Part shown: in pieces, positions 1 through 8,596 of the stretch
Numbering within the stretch: position 1 is the stretch's first letter
Layout: each line of letters opens with the position of its first letter
Assembly (NCBI GenBank): GCA_030149285.1
Contig: JASBRU010000002.1
Location: 62,001-126,000 of the forward strand
Length of the DNA stretch: 64,000 nt
Direction of reading: 5' to 3'
From: Flavobacteriales bacterium
GTDB taxonomy: Bacteria; Bacteroidota; Bacteroidia; Flavobacteriales; JASBRU01
Translations under genes and position numbers: made by a program
Notes under the pieces: generated by a model
Seen by the model: only the letters and a program-made list of their open reading frames with translations
Database searches by the model: none
Told to the model about the DNA's origin: nothing

Positions 1-418
1 AAAATGAAGGTTCTATAGAGCTGTTGTAATAATGAAATTGTGTGTCATTGATTTTCACAATATCTACAGTATCTATATTGCCATCAAGTGTAAGTATCAT
101 TTGGTTGTTAGGTATAACAGCCCAAGTGCCACTTGAAACTGCAGTACCGGCACTATCAATACTTACATTGCCATTTGAGTTGAAAGTGTAAGTAGCAAAA
201 GTACTGCTAAAAGTAGTGTCAAAAAGTGGTGTAGTTGGCGAAAGCACTGGGGTTATGGTAACATCTATCTCATCCCCAGTCCATACATGAGCGATTTTTT
301 GTGAAGTAGTTTGGTTGTTTGTTCCACCGGTATTACCAGATCCACTGTCGTCATCTTTGCTGCAAGCTGTAAAAGCAAAAGTGCCTGCAATTGCTAATAA
401 TAGAAATTTAGTTTTCAT
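1..418 (-). CDS. Small lipoprotein, 3' end missing (runs off window)
   Basis: The reading frame starts at an ATG (complement of 416-418) and stays open to base 1, giving at least 139 codons, so the C-terminus lies outside the window. The N-terminus is a lipoprotein signal ending in FTAC (lipid Cys about residue 19), followed by an acidic Asp/Gly/Ser/Asn linker. The rest is a small, probably beta-rich domain. A short stretch around 'WTGDE' and a late 'THFHYY'-like segment (FHYYNSS) resemble the neighbouring lipoprotein at 499-939, so the two look like diverged tandem paralogues. The general build (lipobox, acidic linker, roughly 120-residue domain) recalls lipocalin-like Bacteroidota lipoproteins, but I recognise no specific family and assign no function. 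Confidence 0.8.
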   Translation of the reverse strand, partial: MKTKFLLLAIAGTFAFTACSKDDDSGSGNTGGTNNQTTSQKIAHVWTGDEIDVTITPVLSPTTPLFDTTFSSTFATYTFNSNGNVSIDSAGTAVSSGTWAVIPNNQMILTLDGNIDTVDIVKINDTQFHYYNSSIEPSF

Positions 419-498
419 TAGTTTAGTTTTAAGTTAATTCGAAAACAAAATTACTAGCAAATTGAATGCCAAATTGTTAAAGGAATGTTAAAGTAGGC

Positions 499-939
499 TT
501 AACGAGTTAATTTTCTAATAGTAGTAAGAGTTACGGTAGTGCCTAATGTGTCTAATGAGGTTTGTGTAGAGTAATGAAGGTCTGTACTATTGATAAGTTC
601 TACATTATAAACTAAACCATTTATTACAATTCTGTTTGAACCAGCTGTTGTCCAAGTACCAAAGGTAACATCAGTATCAATTGTTTCTTTATAGGATGCA
701 CCACTATTAAACTCAACAGTGGTAGTGCTTATATCTGTAGGAAAAGTAAATGTAAGCCCGAATGCCTGAAAGGTATTGTCATCTGTAACACCTGTCCATG
801 TACCACTTATTTTTTCTTTAAGTGTTGGGGTTGTTGTAGTGGTAGAGCCATTATCATCATCTTTTTTGCAAGCCGAAAGAAGAAGGATGGTACTAAAAAC
901 TAGTATGTACTTACTATTAAAGCTTAATGACTTTTTCAT
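499..939 (-). CDS. Small lipoprotein, lipocalin-like size, function unknown
   Basis: A 146-residue protein with a lipoprotein signal (LLLSAC, lipid Cys24), a K-K-D-D-D linker rich in Thr/Ser, then a compact domain starting 'LKEKISGTWTG'. 'I-x-G-x-W' openings are common in lipocalin-like domains of Bacteroidota lipoproteins, but this is only a weak resemblance. The start codon lies inside the last 23 bases of the upstream T9SS-protein gene, which suggests co-transcription and perhaps translational coupling. It resembles the truncated lipoprotein at 1-418 in architecture and in the W-T-G and H-Y motifs. The periplasmic or outer-membrane location is inferred from the lipobox. The function is unknown. 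Confidence 0.8.
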   Translation of the reverse strand: MKKSLSFNSKYILVFSTILLLSACKKDDDNGSTTTTTPTLKEKISGTWTGVTDDNTFQAFGLTFTFPTDISTTTVEFNSGASYKETIDTDVTFGTWTTAGSNRIVINGLVYNVELINSTDLHYSTQTSLDTLGTTVTLTTIRKLTR

Positions 940-2827
940 TTTTCAGAGTTGTTTTGCCATTATTTATTAATAAATGGTAGTTACCCTTTGCTAAATCTGC
1001 AGTAGAAAAAGTAAATAAATTTTTGCCGGCTTTTACTCTCTCACTTATTAATAGCGTTATAATAGAACCTTTATTGTCTACAAGGTAAAAATCTAAATTC
1101 ATTTCAGTTTCAACTGTAAACTCCAGTTTAAACTCTTCATTTAAAGATGGGTTAGGAAAAGTTTTTACTTCTGCTATTTGGCTACCATTGGTAGATTGTG
1201 GTGTGCTGGTAGCAGTAGGGCTCATTATTTCTGATATCCAAGTGTTTGGTGTTCCTCTTTGAGTTAAGGTGCTAATTTCTAGTGCATCATAACCGCAGTA
1301 CCATATCACACCTGGTTCGTTATATTTTCTTTGCGAACCCGTATAATCTCCCCAGCGTTCTACCGCGCCACCTAATACATCCACATAAAAGTTACTTTGC
1401 TTTACAAATGTTAGCGGAGAGTAGTTTCCATTATTATCATAGAAGAATACTCCGTTTCCGGCACCTGTAAATGGTCCTGAATGGTTAAAATTGATAATCG
1501 CTTCGTTTTCTAAAGCAGATTTTCCAGTATAGGCTATATTAGGAAAACCAATATCCAGTGTATCACTTAGTATGTTTCCGGTAACTTCTTTGGTGGTAGC
1601 AATATAGTTTATAAAGCCATGGTAAATACCACATAAGTCACTGCTAGGCACTCTTGTGTTCATTACAAACTGTATACTATTGTTCTCAAAAAAGGCGCCT
1701 AATATTCTGTTGTCATTGGTGTCAAATAAACTCAATTGGCTTCCGTTTCTTGGTATTTGTCTGGCATTAGGGGGTAAACCATAGCGTATATTGGTAAGTC
1801 TATGGTCTATAACTAACTCTGGGGTGCCGCCTTTTACTCTATCCGTAACAGTTAGTAGAAAAAAGGAAGAACTGGTTTGTGCTTGGGCAAAGTTAGACAG
1901 TAAATACATTTGTGGTCCGTAGTTGCCAGATCCGCCTCTTACCGGTGTTGTGTTAAATAAGTTAGCACCGTTAAATTCAATATCATGGTAGTAGGCTGTT
2001 GTAAGTGTATTGCCATTATATCCATCTTCTTTATCTATTTGCCAAAAAGTACTTTGGGCAAATCCGGAGTTGTTTTGTGAGCCATTATAAAAAGTATTGA
2101 TGGAAATAAACAAATCATGATTGTTGATGGCAATAAACGGATAGTCAGACCAAGTACTATCATTTAAAGGGTTACCCTCCAAAGCGTATAAATTCCACTC
2201 TGCGGCAGGGTCGTTAGTTTTAGAGAAACCAACAATTATTTTACTGGTAGCAAAGGTGCTACCATTTAAATACAGTATAATAAACCTGTCTTCATCCGGG
2301 TCGTACAAAACCTTAGGATCAAACTTACTACCTACAATGCTTAGGCTGTCTCCAGTTGGTCCTAATGTATCAGTAAAAGCTTCTAATGATATAGATAAAG
2401 TAGTTGTATCGGTATTTAAATCGTATACAAAAATGGTAGAGTTTATTACAGAGATAATCTTGCCATCATTAGAGATAGCCATGTCATTATCATTAGGTAC
2501 TCTGTTGTTAAAACTATTAGCAGAAATACTACGTGCAATTGTTGGTGTGGCAGCATTAAAAGTGCTTACTTCTGCACCAGTAGTTTTAAACTCGGGCATA
2601 GTTTCTTTTAAAAACTGTAATTCTGCTCTGCCAGTTTGTGTGCCTGGTTTTGGAGCCTCAATGTTTTGAATAGTAGGCTTATAGTCTACTGTAATGGTTG
2701 ATGGATTTACAGTTGTAGCAGTATACTTTGTTGTTGGAGTATGTACTTTATAACTGTAATTGCGCTGCTGTGCTTGCGCTTGAATAGTAAAAACTAAGAG
2801 TAAAATAAACCAGACAATTTTTTTCAT
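917..2827 (-). CDS. Secreted protein with T9SS type A sorting tail
   Basis: A 636-residue protein. The signal peptide is residues 1 to about 19 (ends AQAQ). The final ~80 residues open with 'FPNPSLNEEF' and end with 'LKNEKVIKL', the pattern of the Por-secretion C-terminal sorting domain, so export through the type IX system and surface attachment or release are expected. The middle contains phrases such as 'DNDMAISNDGKIISVINS', 'DPKVLYDPDEDRFIILY' and 'GDYTGSQRKYNEPG', which look like repeated propeller blades. No catalytic motif is evident. It lies upstream of, and overlaps by 23 bases, the small lipoprotein gene on the same strand. Known: T9SS cargo carry this tail. Inference: a beta-propeller-like surface protein. 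The ligand is unknown. Confidence 0.85.
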   Translation of the reverse strand: MKKIVWFILLLVFTIQAQAQQRNYSYKVHTPTTKYTATTVNPSTITVDYKPTIQNIEAPKPGTQTGRAELQFLKETMPEFKTTGAEVSTFNAATPTIARSISANSFNNRVPNDNDMAISNDGKIISVINSTIFVYDLNTDTTTLSISLEAFTDTLGPTGDSLSIVGSKFDPKVLYDPDEDRFIILYLNGSTFATSKIIVGFSKTNDPAAEWNLYALEGNPLNDSTWSDYPFIAINNHDLFISINTFYNGSQNNSGFAQSTFWQIDKEDGYNGNTLTTAYYHDIEFNGANLFNTTPVRGGSGNYGPQMYLLSNFAQAQTSSSFFLLTVTDRVKGGTPELVIDHRLTNIRYGLPPNARQIPRNGSQLSLFDTNDNRILGAFFENNSIQFVMNTRVPSSDLCGIYHGFINYIATTKEVTGNILSDTLDIGFPNIAYTGKSALENEAIINFNHSGPFTGAGNGVFFYDNNGNYSPLTFVKQSNFYVDVLGGAVERWGDYTGSQRKYNEPGVIWYCGYDALEISTLTQRGTPNTWISEIMSPTATSTPQSTNGSQIAEVKTFPNPSLNEEFKLEFTVETEMNLDFYLVDNKGSIITLLISERVKAGKNLFTFSTADLAKGNYHLLINNGKTTLKNEKVIKL

Positions 2828-2865
2828 CTACACCAAAATTTTAGAGGCGCACTAATTTACAAAAA

Positions 2866-3504
2866 TTAAAGTAGAAAGGGGTTGTGTTTCTTTTCATAGC
2901 CTATTGTCGTTTCCGGTCCATGTCCTGGGTATACCACATAGTCATCATCTAGTGTGAAAAGTTTTGTGCGTATGCTGTTTAATAATTGCTGGTGGTTTCC
3001 GCCCGGTAAATCTGTACGGCCAATACTTTGTTTAAACAAAACATCACCTCCAATTACAAACTTTTGCTGATGGTTTACAAATACGATGTGACCTATAGAG
3101 TGCCCTGGAGTAAACAATATCTCTAACTTACTATTGCCAAATTCTATTAAATCTCCCTCAACTATAAATTCTTCGGGTTCTGGAACATCTTCTAAACCAA
3201 TATCCCACATTTTGCCAGATAGTGGTGCCATTTCTAAGGTAGGTAAATCAGCTTTGTGCATTTGTGTTTTTAAGCCATATTGTTCATATACATATGCGTT
3301 ACCCAATACGTGGTCTATATGGCAATGTGTATTTAAAAGCAGCTTAGGATGAAGCTGTTTTTCAGTAATATAAGAGCTTAGTTGTGCTTTTTCCTGACTA
3401 GAATAGCAGCCGGCATCTATAATTATACAGTCATTGGTTTCGTCATTTAAAATAAATGTGTTTTCTTGAAAAGGATTAAATGTGAATGCTGAAATAGTAA
3501 TCAT
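2866..3504 (-). CDS. MBL-fold metallohydrolase, glyoxalase II-like
   Basis: A 212-residue metallo-beta-lactamase-fold hydrolase. The metal-binding motif H60-C-H62-I-D64-H65 is visible, followed by 'PGHSIGHI', 'GDVLFKQSIGRTDLPGG' and 'VYPGHGPETTIGYEKKHNP'. These match the remaining metal ligands and the C-terminal signature of the glyoxalase II / YcbL group. No signal peptide is present, so it is cytoplasmic. Family members hydrolyse thioesters such as lactoylglutathione or related acyl-thiols. The actual substrate here is not determinable, and Bacteroidota often lack glutathione, so a different thiol is possible. It lies divergent to the large TolB-barrel gene, with about 93 bases between the two starts. 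Confidence 0.9.
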   Translation of the reverse strand: MITISAFTFNPFQENTFILNDETNDCIIIDAGCYSSQEKAQLSSYITEKQLHPKLLLNTHCHIDHVLGNAYVYEQYGLKTQMHKADLPTLEMAPLSGKMWDIGLEDVPEPEEFIVEGDLIEFGNSKLEILFTPGHSIGHIVFVNHQQKFVIGGDVLFKQSIGRTDLPGGNHQQLLNSIRTKLFTLDDDYVVYPGHGPETTIGYEKKHNPFLL

Positions 3505-3597
3505 CTATACTTTTTTAAACAATTGTAGGTGCTAAATGTAATAACATTGCTATTAAAATAGTTAACTTTATCGTGTGAACTATTTTCGGACTACTGA

Positions 3598-6500
3598 ATG
3601 AAGAACTCTTACAAGCTCATATCTGTAATTGTAGTTACTACAATATTGTTGCTTGTGCCTATGCATAGTAAGGCACAGTTTTATTATGGTTTGCAACAAA
3701 CATTTGGTAAAAACAGAGTTCAGTATAACGAGTTCGATTGGTCTTTTTACAGATTTGAACGCTTTGATGTTTATTTTTATAATCAAAGTAGAGATATTGC
3801 TACCCAAGTAGCAGAAATGACGGAGGAGAACCTTATAGAAATTGAAGATTTCTTAGATGCCCCAGTAGAGGATCGTATCAAAATAATAGTATTCAATAAC
3901 TTATCTGATCTTAAGCAAAATAATATTAATGCATCTGATGATGAGGCCTATAATACTGGTGGAGTAACCCGCATAGTAGATTCTAAGCTGTTTGTTTATT
4001 TTGACGGAAACCATAATCATCTTTTACAATCATTAAGAGAAGGTTTGGCAGAAATTGTACTGAATAATATGATTTATGGGGGCTTTGGTGAGTCTATAAA
4101 AAACTCAGCACTATTGTCTTTACCAGATTGGTATTTAAATGGGTTGATATCATACATTGCTAACCCTTGGAGTGTAGAGATTGATGAAAATGTTAGAGAT
4201 GGAATAATGTCTGACAGATACAAGAGGTTTAATTCTCTTACAGGAGAAGATGCAAAATATGCCGGTCACTCCTTATGGAGTTATATTGCTAATACTTATG
4301 GCGATGGAGTAATTCATAGTATAGTATATATGGCTGTTATTAATAGGAATGTTGATAGTGGCTTTCAGGTTATTTTAGATGCAGACTTAAAGGGTGTAAC
4401 TAATAACTGGAAAGCTTATTACTATGATTACTACAAAGAGAGAACAGGTAGTCATGAAGATTTGGTGTTACAAGGAACAGAGATAAAACGTTCTAAAAGA
4501 GAACAACGTTTTTCTAACCCAGAAGTAAGCCCTGATGGTAAGTTTGTTGCTTATGTAAGTAATGAGTTGGGGGAGTACAAGGTATGGTTGCATAATGTTG
4601 AGAAAGATAGGCGCAAGAGAATAGAAAAAGGAGGGTTTAAAATTGCTCAGAATACAGACTACTCTTACCCTCTATTGGCTTGGCACCCTACAAGCAAATT
4701 ATTGGCAATTATAGTTGAGAAAAAAGGGTTTATATGGCTTCAGTATTACGATATAGATAAGAAAAAGCTAACTGAAAAACCGCTGTATAGATTTGATAAA
4801 ATTGTTGACTTCTCTTACTCTAAAGATGGTAAAAAATTACTTTTTTCTGCTGTTCAAGGCGGTCAATCTGATATTTTTGAGTTTACCATATTATCAGCAT
4901 CTATAGACCAGATTACAAATGATGAATATGATGATTTAACTCCGGCTTATGCCGAAGGAGATCGATATATTGTATTTAGCTCTAATAGACTTGATGATAC
5001 CCTTAGGGTTAAAGAAGAGGTCAGCTATCAACCTGAAGCCTATGATTTGTTTTTATATGATCGTAACTCTAAAAATCCTCAGGTTTTAAGAAGGTTAACC
5101 AATACGCCGCTTATTGATGAGGGACAACCAATTGAGTATGAAGATGACCACCTACTATACCTTTCAAATAATGGCGGTACCCAGAACTTACATATGATGA
5201 AAATGGATAGTGCAATTAGTTCCGTAGATACTATTGTGCATTATAGTTATATAAACGAAAGTTATCAGCTTTTTGAAAGTAAAAGAAATGTATTGTCACA
5301 TTATGTATCTCCTCAAACAAACTTATCTGCACAGTTATTTTATGTAAACGGTTGTTATAGGTTAAGTTTAGATACACTACCAGTAGCAAGTGCACTGATA
5401 AATAATAGTGTTGAGTCGAATTATGATAGATTTGAAAAAGCATTGAAAGATAGCTCGCCAAAGTTTAAGCAAGAGATTGTTAATGAGGATTTAAAGCCTA
5501 AAACTGTACCTGAGGTAGATATTAATAATTATCAATTTGATGTTGATTTATCAGATAGATATAAGTTGGAAGAGGAGACAGAAGAAGAGCCTGAAATAGA
5601 TGAGCCTGAAGTAGAAGTTGTTGTTGTAGAAAAAGATTCTGTTGAACAAGAGTTTGTTTTACCCAGTTCACGTAGGTACTTCCTTTCGTTTTATCAAGAT
5701 GAATTTGTAAGTCAGGTAAACAATAGTTTTGCAAACCCTAGTTACCAACGCTATAGCCAGGGTGCTGTTTATCCAAACTCCGGCTTTAATGTTTTTATGA
5801 AATTGGGTATTGTAGATTTGTTTAAAGACTACAAAATTACCGGAGGCTTAAGAACAGACTTTCAGCCAATTTCCGGTTTATCATTAAGCCCTAACTCAGA
5901 ATATGTGCTGGCTATTACTGATAATAGTAAGCGTATAGATAAGCAATTGGCTTATTATCGCAGAAGCCAATTGGTACCTGTAGGATTTAATTTCAGAAGA
6001 TCTATAGCAAATGAACTTCAGTTCAATACAAGCTATCCGTTTAATGCAGTAGCGTCTTTAAGAGGAACTATTGGGTATAGAACTGATAGAAGAGTTGCAA
6101 TTTCTAATGACAATGGCTCTTTGTTAGCGCCAAACACCAATGAAGATTATTTAACCACAAGGCTGTCTTATGTGTATGATAATACGATAAGTAGGGGGGT
6201 AAATTTATACAATGGTACTCGCTATAAACTATTTGTAGAGTATTATGAGAACTTAACGCTTTCAAATTCAGGGATGTTTAACTTGGGTGTAGACTTTAGA
6301 AAATACACTAAAGTACACAGAAGCATTATTTGGGCCAATAGGTTGGCTGCAGGTACGTCTTTAGGAAAGGAAAGGTTGATATACTATTTAGGAGCAGTAG
6401 ACAATGAGTTTAGCCCAAGGTTTGATGAATCGCCGGAGTTAGCACCAGACCCAACCATAAACTATCAGTTTCAAACATTGGTAACAAATATGAGAGGGTT

Positions 6501-6903
6501 TATTCAGAATGTTAGGAACGGAACTAGCTTTGCTGTAATTAATAGCGAATTGAGAGTTCCGTTGTTTAAGTACTTGCTTAATAGACCAATTAAGAATGAT
6601 TTTGTTGAGAATTTTCAGGTTATAGGATTTGGAGATTTGGGAACTGCCTGGAACGGACCTAACCCTTACTCTGATGAAAATTCTATCAATAACGAACAAG
6701 TATTGGTAGGAGGTTCAGACCCGAATACAGCATCTGTAGTAATAGACATTGATAAGCAAAAGCAACCTATTGTAGGTGGTTATGGTTTTGGTTTAAGAAC
6801 ACGTTTGTTTGGATATTTTGTAAGAGCAGATTGGGCATGGGGAGTAGAAGACGGGCAAATATTAGACAATGTGTTTTATATATCTTTAAATCTAGATTTC
6901 TAA
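3598..6903 (+). CDS. TolB-like beta-propeller / outer-membrane barrel fusion
   Basis: An 1101-residue envelope protein. There is a signal peptide (residues 1 to about 27). An N-terminal alpha-rich domain (about 60-280) resembles peptidase-MA-type gluzincins but lacks their zinc site: where HExxH is expected the sequence reads S-L-R-E-G-L-A-E, and the later 'LPDWYLNGLISY' has Asn in place of the usual Glu. Next comes a PD40/TolB-type propeller (about 300-590: 'NPEVSPDGKFVAYVSNELG', 'DDLTPAYAEGDRYIVFSSNR'). A Glu/Val-rich acidic linker (about 655-690) is followed by a C-terminal domain of about 390 residues ending in an aromatic residue ('YISLNLDF'), with alternating strands like an Omp85/BamA-type barrel. 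TolB-like multidomain proteins of this sort are widespread in Bacteroidota, but their role is not established. The TSUP gene follows after 9 bases. Confidence 0.85.
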   Translation: MKNSYKLISVIVVTTILLLVPMHSKAQFYYGLQQTFGKNRVQYNEFDWSFYRFERFDVYFYNQSRDIATQVAEMTEENLIEIEDFLDAPVEDRIKIIVFNNLSDLKQNNINASDDEAYNTGGVTRIVDSKLFVYFDGNHNHLLQSLREGLAEIVLNNMIYGGFGESIKNSALLSLPDWYLNGLISYIANPWSVEIDENVRDGIMSDRYKRFNSLTGEDAKYAGHSLWSYIANTYGDGVIHSIVYMAVINRNVDSGFQVILDADLKGVTNNWKAYYYDYYKERTGSHEDLVLQGTEIKRSKREQRFSNPEVSPDGKFVAYVSNELGEYKVWLHNVEKDRRKRIEKGGFKIAQNTDYSYPLLAWHPTSKLLAIIVEKKGFIWLQYYDIDKKKLTEKPLYRFDKIVDFSYSKDGKKLLFSAVQGGQSDIFEFTILSASIDQITNDEYDDLTPAYAEGDRYIVFSSNRLDDTLRVKEEVSYQPEAYDLFLYDRNSKNPQVLRRLTNTPLIDEGQPIEYEDDHLLYLSNNGGTQNLHMMKMDSAISSVDTIVHYSYINESYQLFESKRNVLSHYVSPQTNLSAQLFYVNGCYRLSLDTLPVASALINNSVESNYDRFEKALKDSSPKFKQEIVNEDLKPKTVPEVDINNYQFDVDLSDRYKLEEETEEEPEIDEPEVEVVVVEKDSVEQEFVLPSSRRYFLSFYQDEFVSQVNNSFANPSYQRYSQGAVYPNSGFNVFMKLGIVDLFKDYKITGGLRTDFQPISGLSLSPNSEYVLAITDNSKRIDKQLAYYRRSQLVPVGFNFRRSIANELQFNTSYPFNAVASLRGTIGYRTDRRVAISNDNGSLLAPNTNEDYLTTRLSYVYDNTISRGVNLYNGTRYKLFVEYYENLTLSNSGMFNLGVDFRKYTKVHRSIIWANRLAAGTSLGKERLIYYLGAVDNEFSPRFDESPELAPDPTINYQFQTLVTNMRGFIQNVRNGTSFAVINSELRVPLFKYLLNRPIKNDFVENFQVIGFGDLGTAWNGPNPYSDENSINNEQVLVGGSDPNTASVVIDIDKQKQPIVGGYGFGLRTRLFGYFVRADWAWGVEDGQILDNVFYISLNLDF

Positions 6904-6912
6904 ATTAAGAAT

Positions 6913-7281
6913 ATGAGTATTAGTACATTAATCACACTTTGTTTAATTGGTGTGTCGGCAGGCGTATTAAGTGGTACTGTAGGTGTTGGTGGAGGTATAG
7001 TAATGGTTCCTGCCATGGTTATGCTATTAGGTTTATCTCAGCACGAAGCCCAAGGCACTAGTATATTTGCAATGCTACCACCTATTGGTATTTTAGCAGC
7101 TATGAATTATTACAGAGCTGGGCATGTAAAATGGGAGTATGCCATAGCTATTTCTCTGTCATTCATCATAGGGGGTTATTTAGGTTCTAAACTGGCTATT
7201 TCCTTAGATCAGGGTACACTCAAAAAAATATTTGGTTTTATTATGCTTATTGGAGCAATAAAAATGCTGTCTGGTAAGTAG
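6913..7281 (+). CDS. TSUP/TauE-SafE family permease, half-size
   Basis: A 122-residue integral membrane protein with about four hydrophobic segments. The N-terminal 'GVLSGTVGVGGGIVMVPAM' is the glycine-rich signature of sulfite exporter TauE/SafE (TSUP) proteins, and 'AQGTSIFAMLPPIGILAAMNYYRAGHV' matches the following helix. Usual members have about 250 residues and two such repeats; this one has only the first. Short versions probably act as dimers. The substrate (sulfite, sulfonate or other organic anion) cannot be read from sequence. It starts 9 bases after the TolB-barrel stop, probably in the same transcript. Confidence 0.85.
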   Translation: MSISTLITLCLIGVSAGVLSGTVGVGGGIVMVPAMVMLLGLSQHEAQGTSIFAMLPPIGILAAMNYYRAGHVKWEYAIAISLSFIIGGYLGSKLAISLDQGTLKKIFGFIMLIGAIKMLSGK

Positions 7282-7284
7282 TAA

Positions 7285-7950
7285 TTAGGGTTTTAGGTAG
7301 TAGGTTTTCCTAAAAGGCTTTCTTACTTTAAATGCAATTAAGCCTTCTTTTTTACTATAATAAACCATCCAAACTCTTTGTTCTGGACCACCATAATTAT
7401 GATTCGTATGATGTATGGTGTCCATTTTTAACGATATTACATCGTTATACTCAATTCCGTTTAGTGTAATGATTTGATGAAATTTTTGCAAACTACTATT
7501 TAGAAACACTTTCGGTTTTACGGTAAAAAAATCTTTAAAATCGTATAAGTGTATATATAAGTTTAAACCATCTCTAACAAAATCGTTTTTTACAACTACT
7601 CTAAAATCATTATATCCATCAATTGGAGTATCAAACTCGCCAACCATTTCTGATGTTTGCCTACAATCAGATGTAGTATAGTTACAGGTGTCAGAGATAA
7701 AACTATAAGATGCATCTATTTCATAATAACCAGAGAAACCTTTGTAATTCATTTTTAGCTCTAGGTCATTTGTATTGTCTGTATATTTTACGTTTTCATT
7801 TTCATTGAAACTAAGCCAGCCTTTGTATTTTGAATCAAATTCAACACACTTTACATCATCACAATGTCCGCAAGAAACTAAAAAGAACAAGCTTAAGACA
7901 TATACTATTGCATGTAATGGCTTATTGTAAGTATTCATAGTAATTATCAT
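7285..7950 (-). CDS. Cys-rich lipoprotein, third of a tandem paralogous trio
   Basis: A 221-residue lipoprotein. The lipobox FLVSC is followed by G-H-C-D-D-V-K-C, so the lipid-anchored Cys is immediately followed by a C-D-D-x-x-C cluster shared with the two upstream genes. The trio also shares 'W-L-x-(F/Y)' after the cluster, a 'LNG(I/T)xYxDVISxxxDT' segment, 'W(M/K)VYYS' and a 'TYYLKP' end. The start shares an ATGA overlap with the stop of the preceding gene. An alternative start four codons later (MNTYNKP) would still keep the signal peptide. The function is unknown. Two Cys outside the N-terminus suggest a disulfide. Expected to sit on a membrane facing the periplasm or the surface. Confidence 0.8.
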   Translation of the reverse strand: MIITMNTYNKPLHAIVYVLSLFFLVSCGHCDDVKCVEFDSKYKGWLSFNENENVKYTDNTNDLELKMNYKGFSGYYEIDASYSFISDTCNYTTSDCRQTSEMVGEFDTPIDGYNDFRVVVKNDFVRDGLNLYIHLYDFKDFFTVKPKVFLNSSLQKFHQIITLNGIEYNDVISLKMDTIHHTNHNYGGPEQRVWMVYYSKKEGLIAFKVRKPFRKTYYLKP

Positions 7951-8573
7951 GGATTAGAATAGTAGGTCTTATCGTCTATTTTATCTGCAAAGGCAATTAT
8001 CCCTTCGGCTTCGCTATAGTAAACTTTCCAAATATGCTTGTTAAGGTTGCCAATATTATTGGTGTCTATCTCCATACTTATTACATCTGTATAGTTTGTG
8101 CCGTTAAGTGTAATATTATTGTGAAACTTTTGTCTACTATTTCTAAGCTCAATTTTGGGTTCTATGATAATACGGTCATTAAAATCATAGATAATAATCT
8201 CCATCCCTAATATTTCAGCTCTTTCTTGACTGGATATTCTCATATAATAGTTGCTATAACCATTAATACTGGGGCTAAATTGGCCTCTTACTATAGCTTC
8301 GCTATTACAAATGTCTGAACGTTGATTGCAACCTGTACCCGCTTTCCATTCAACAGCTTCAAAAAATGGTTCAGAAAATGAGCGTTCATCTATTGTTAAA
8401 GTAATATTTGATGATGTGCTATCTGAAAAAGAAATATTTTCAGATACATTATAGTTTAACCAACTAGTTTGATTGATGTCATAGCTGTCACACCGAATGT
8501 CATCGCATTCACAAGAGAGAGCAGATAATAGAATACCAAAAAATAAAAATAGAATAGAATGTAGGGTTTTCAT
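7947..8573 (-). CDS. Cys-rich lipoprotein, second of a tandem paralogous trio
   Basis: A 208-residue lipoprotein with signal 'ILLSALSC' followed by E-C-D-D-I-R-C. It aligns along its whole length with its neighbours: 'SWLNYNVSENISFSD' near the start, a central C-N-Q-R-S-D-I-C pair, 'QKFHNNITLNGTNYTDVISMEIDT', 'HIWKVYYSEAEGIIAF' and a 'TYYSNP' end. Its stop overlaps the start of the next paralogue (ATGA), and it lies 23 bases after the first paralogue, so the three form one operon. No known domain is recognised. The conserved 'GIIAF' and 'KTYY' endings may form the last beta-strands of a small beta-sandwich, which is inference. Confidence 0.8.
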   Translation of the reverse strand: MKTLHSILFLFFGILLSALSCECDDIRCDSYDINQTSWLNYNVSENISFSDSTSSNITLTIDERSFSEPFFEAVEWKAGTGCNQRSDICNSEAIVRGQFSPSINGYSNYYMRISSQERAEILGMEIIIYDFNDRIIIEPKIELRNSRQKFHNNITLNGTNYTDVISMEIDTNNIGNLNKHIWKVYYSEAEGIIAFADKIDDKTYYSNP

Positions 8574-8596
8574 TTTGTAGGTTTAAATGCTATTAA

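Noticed and set aside
2256-2669. 137-codon frame on the plus strand opposite the T9SS protein
   Set aside because: It is antisense to a well-supported secreted protein, has no signal or domain and no promoter.
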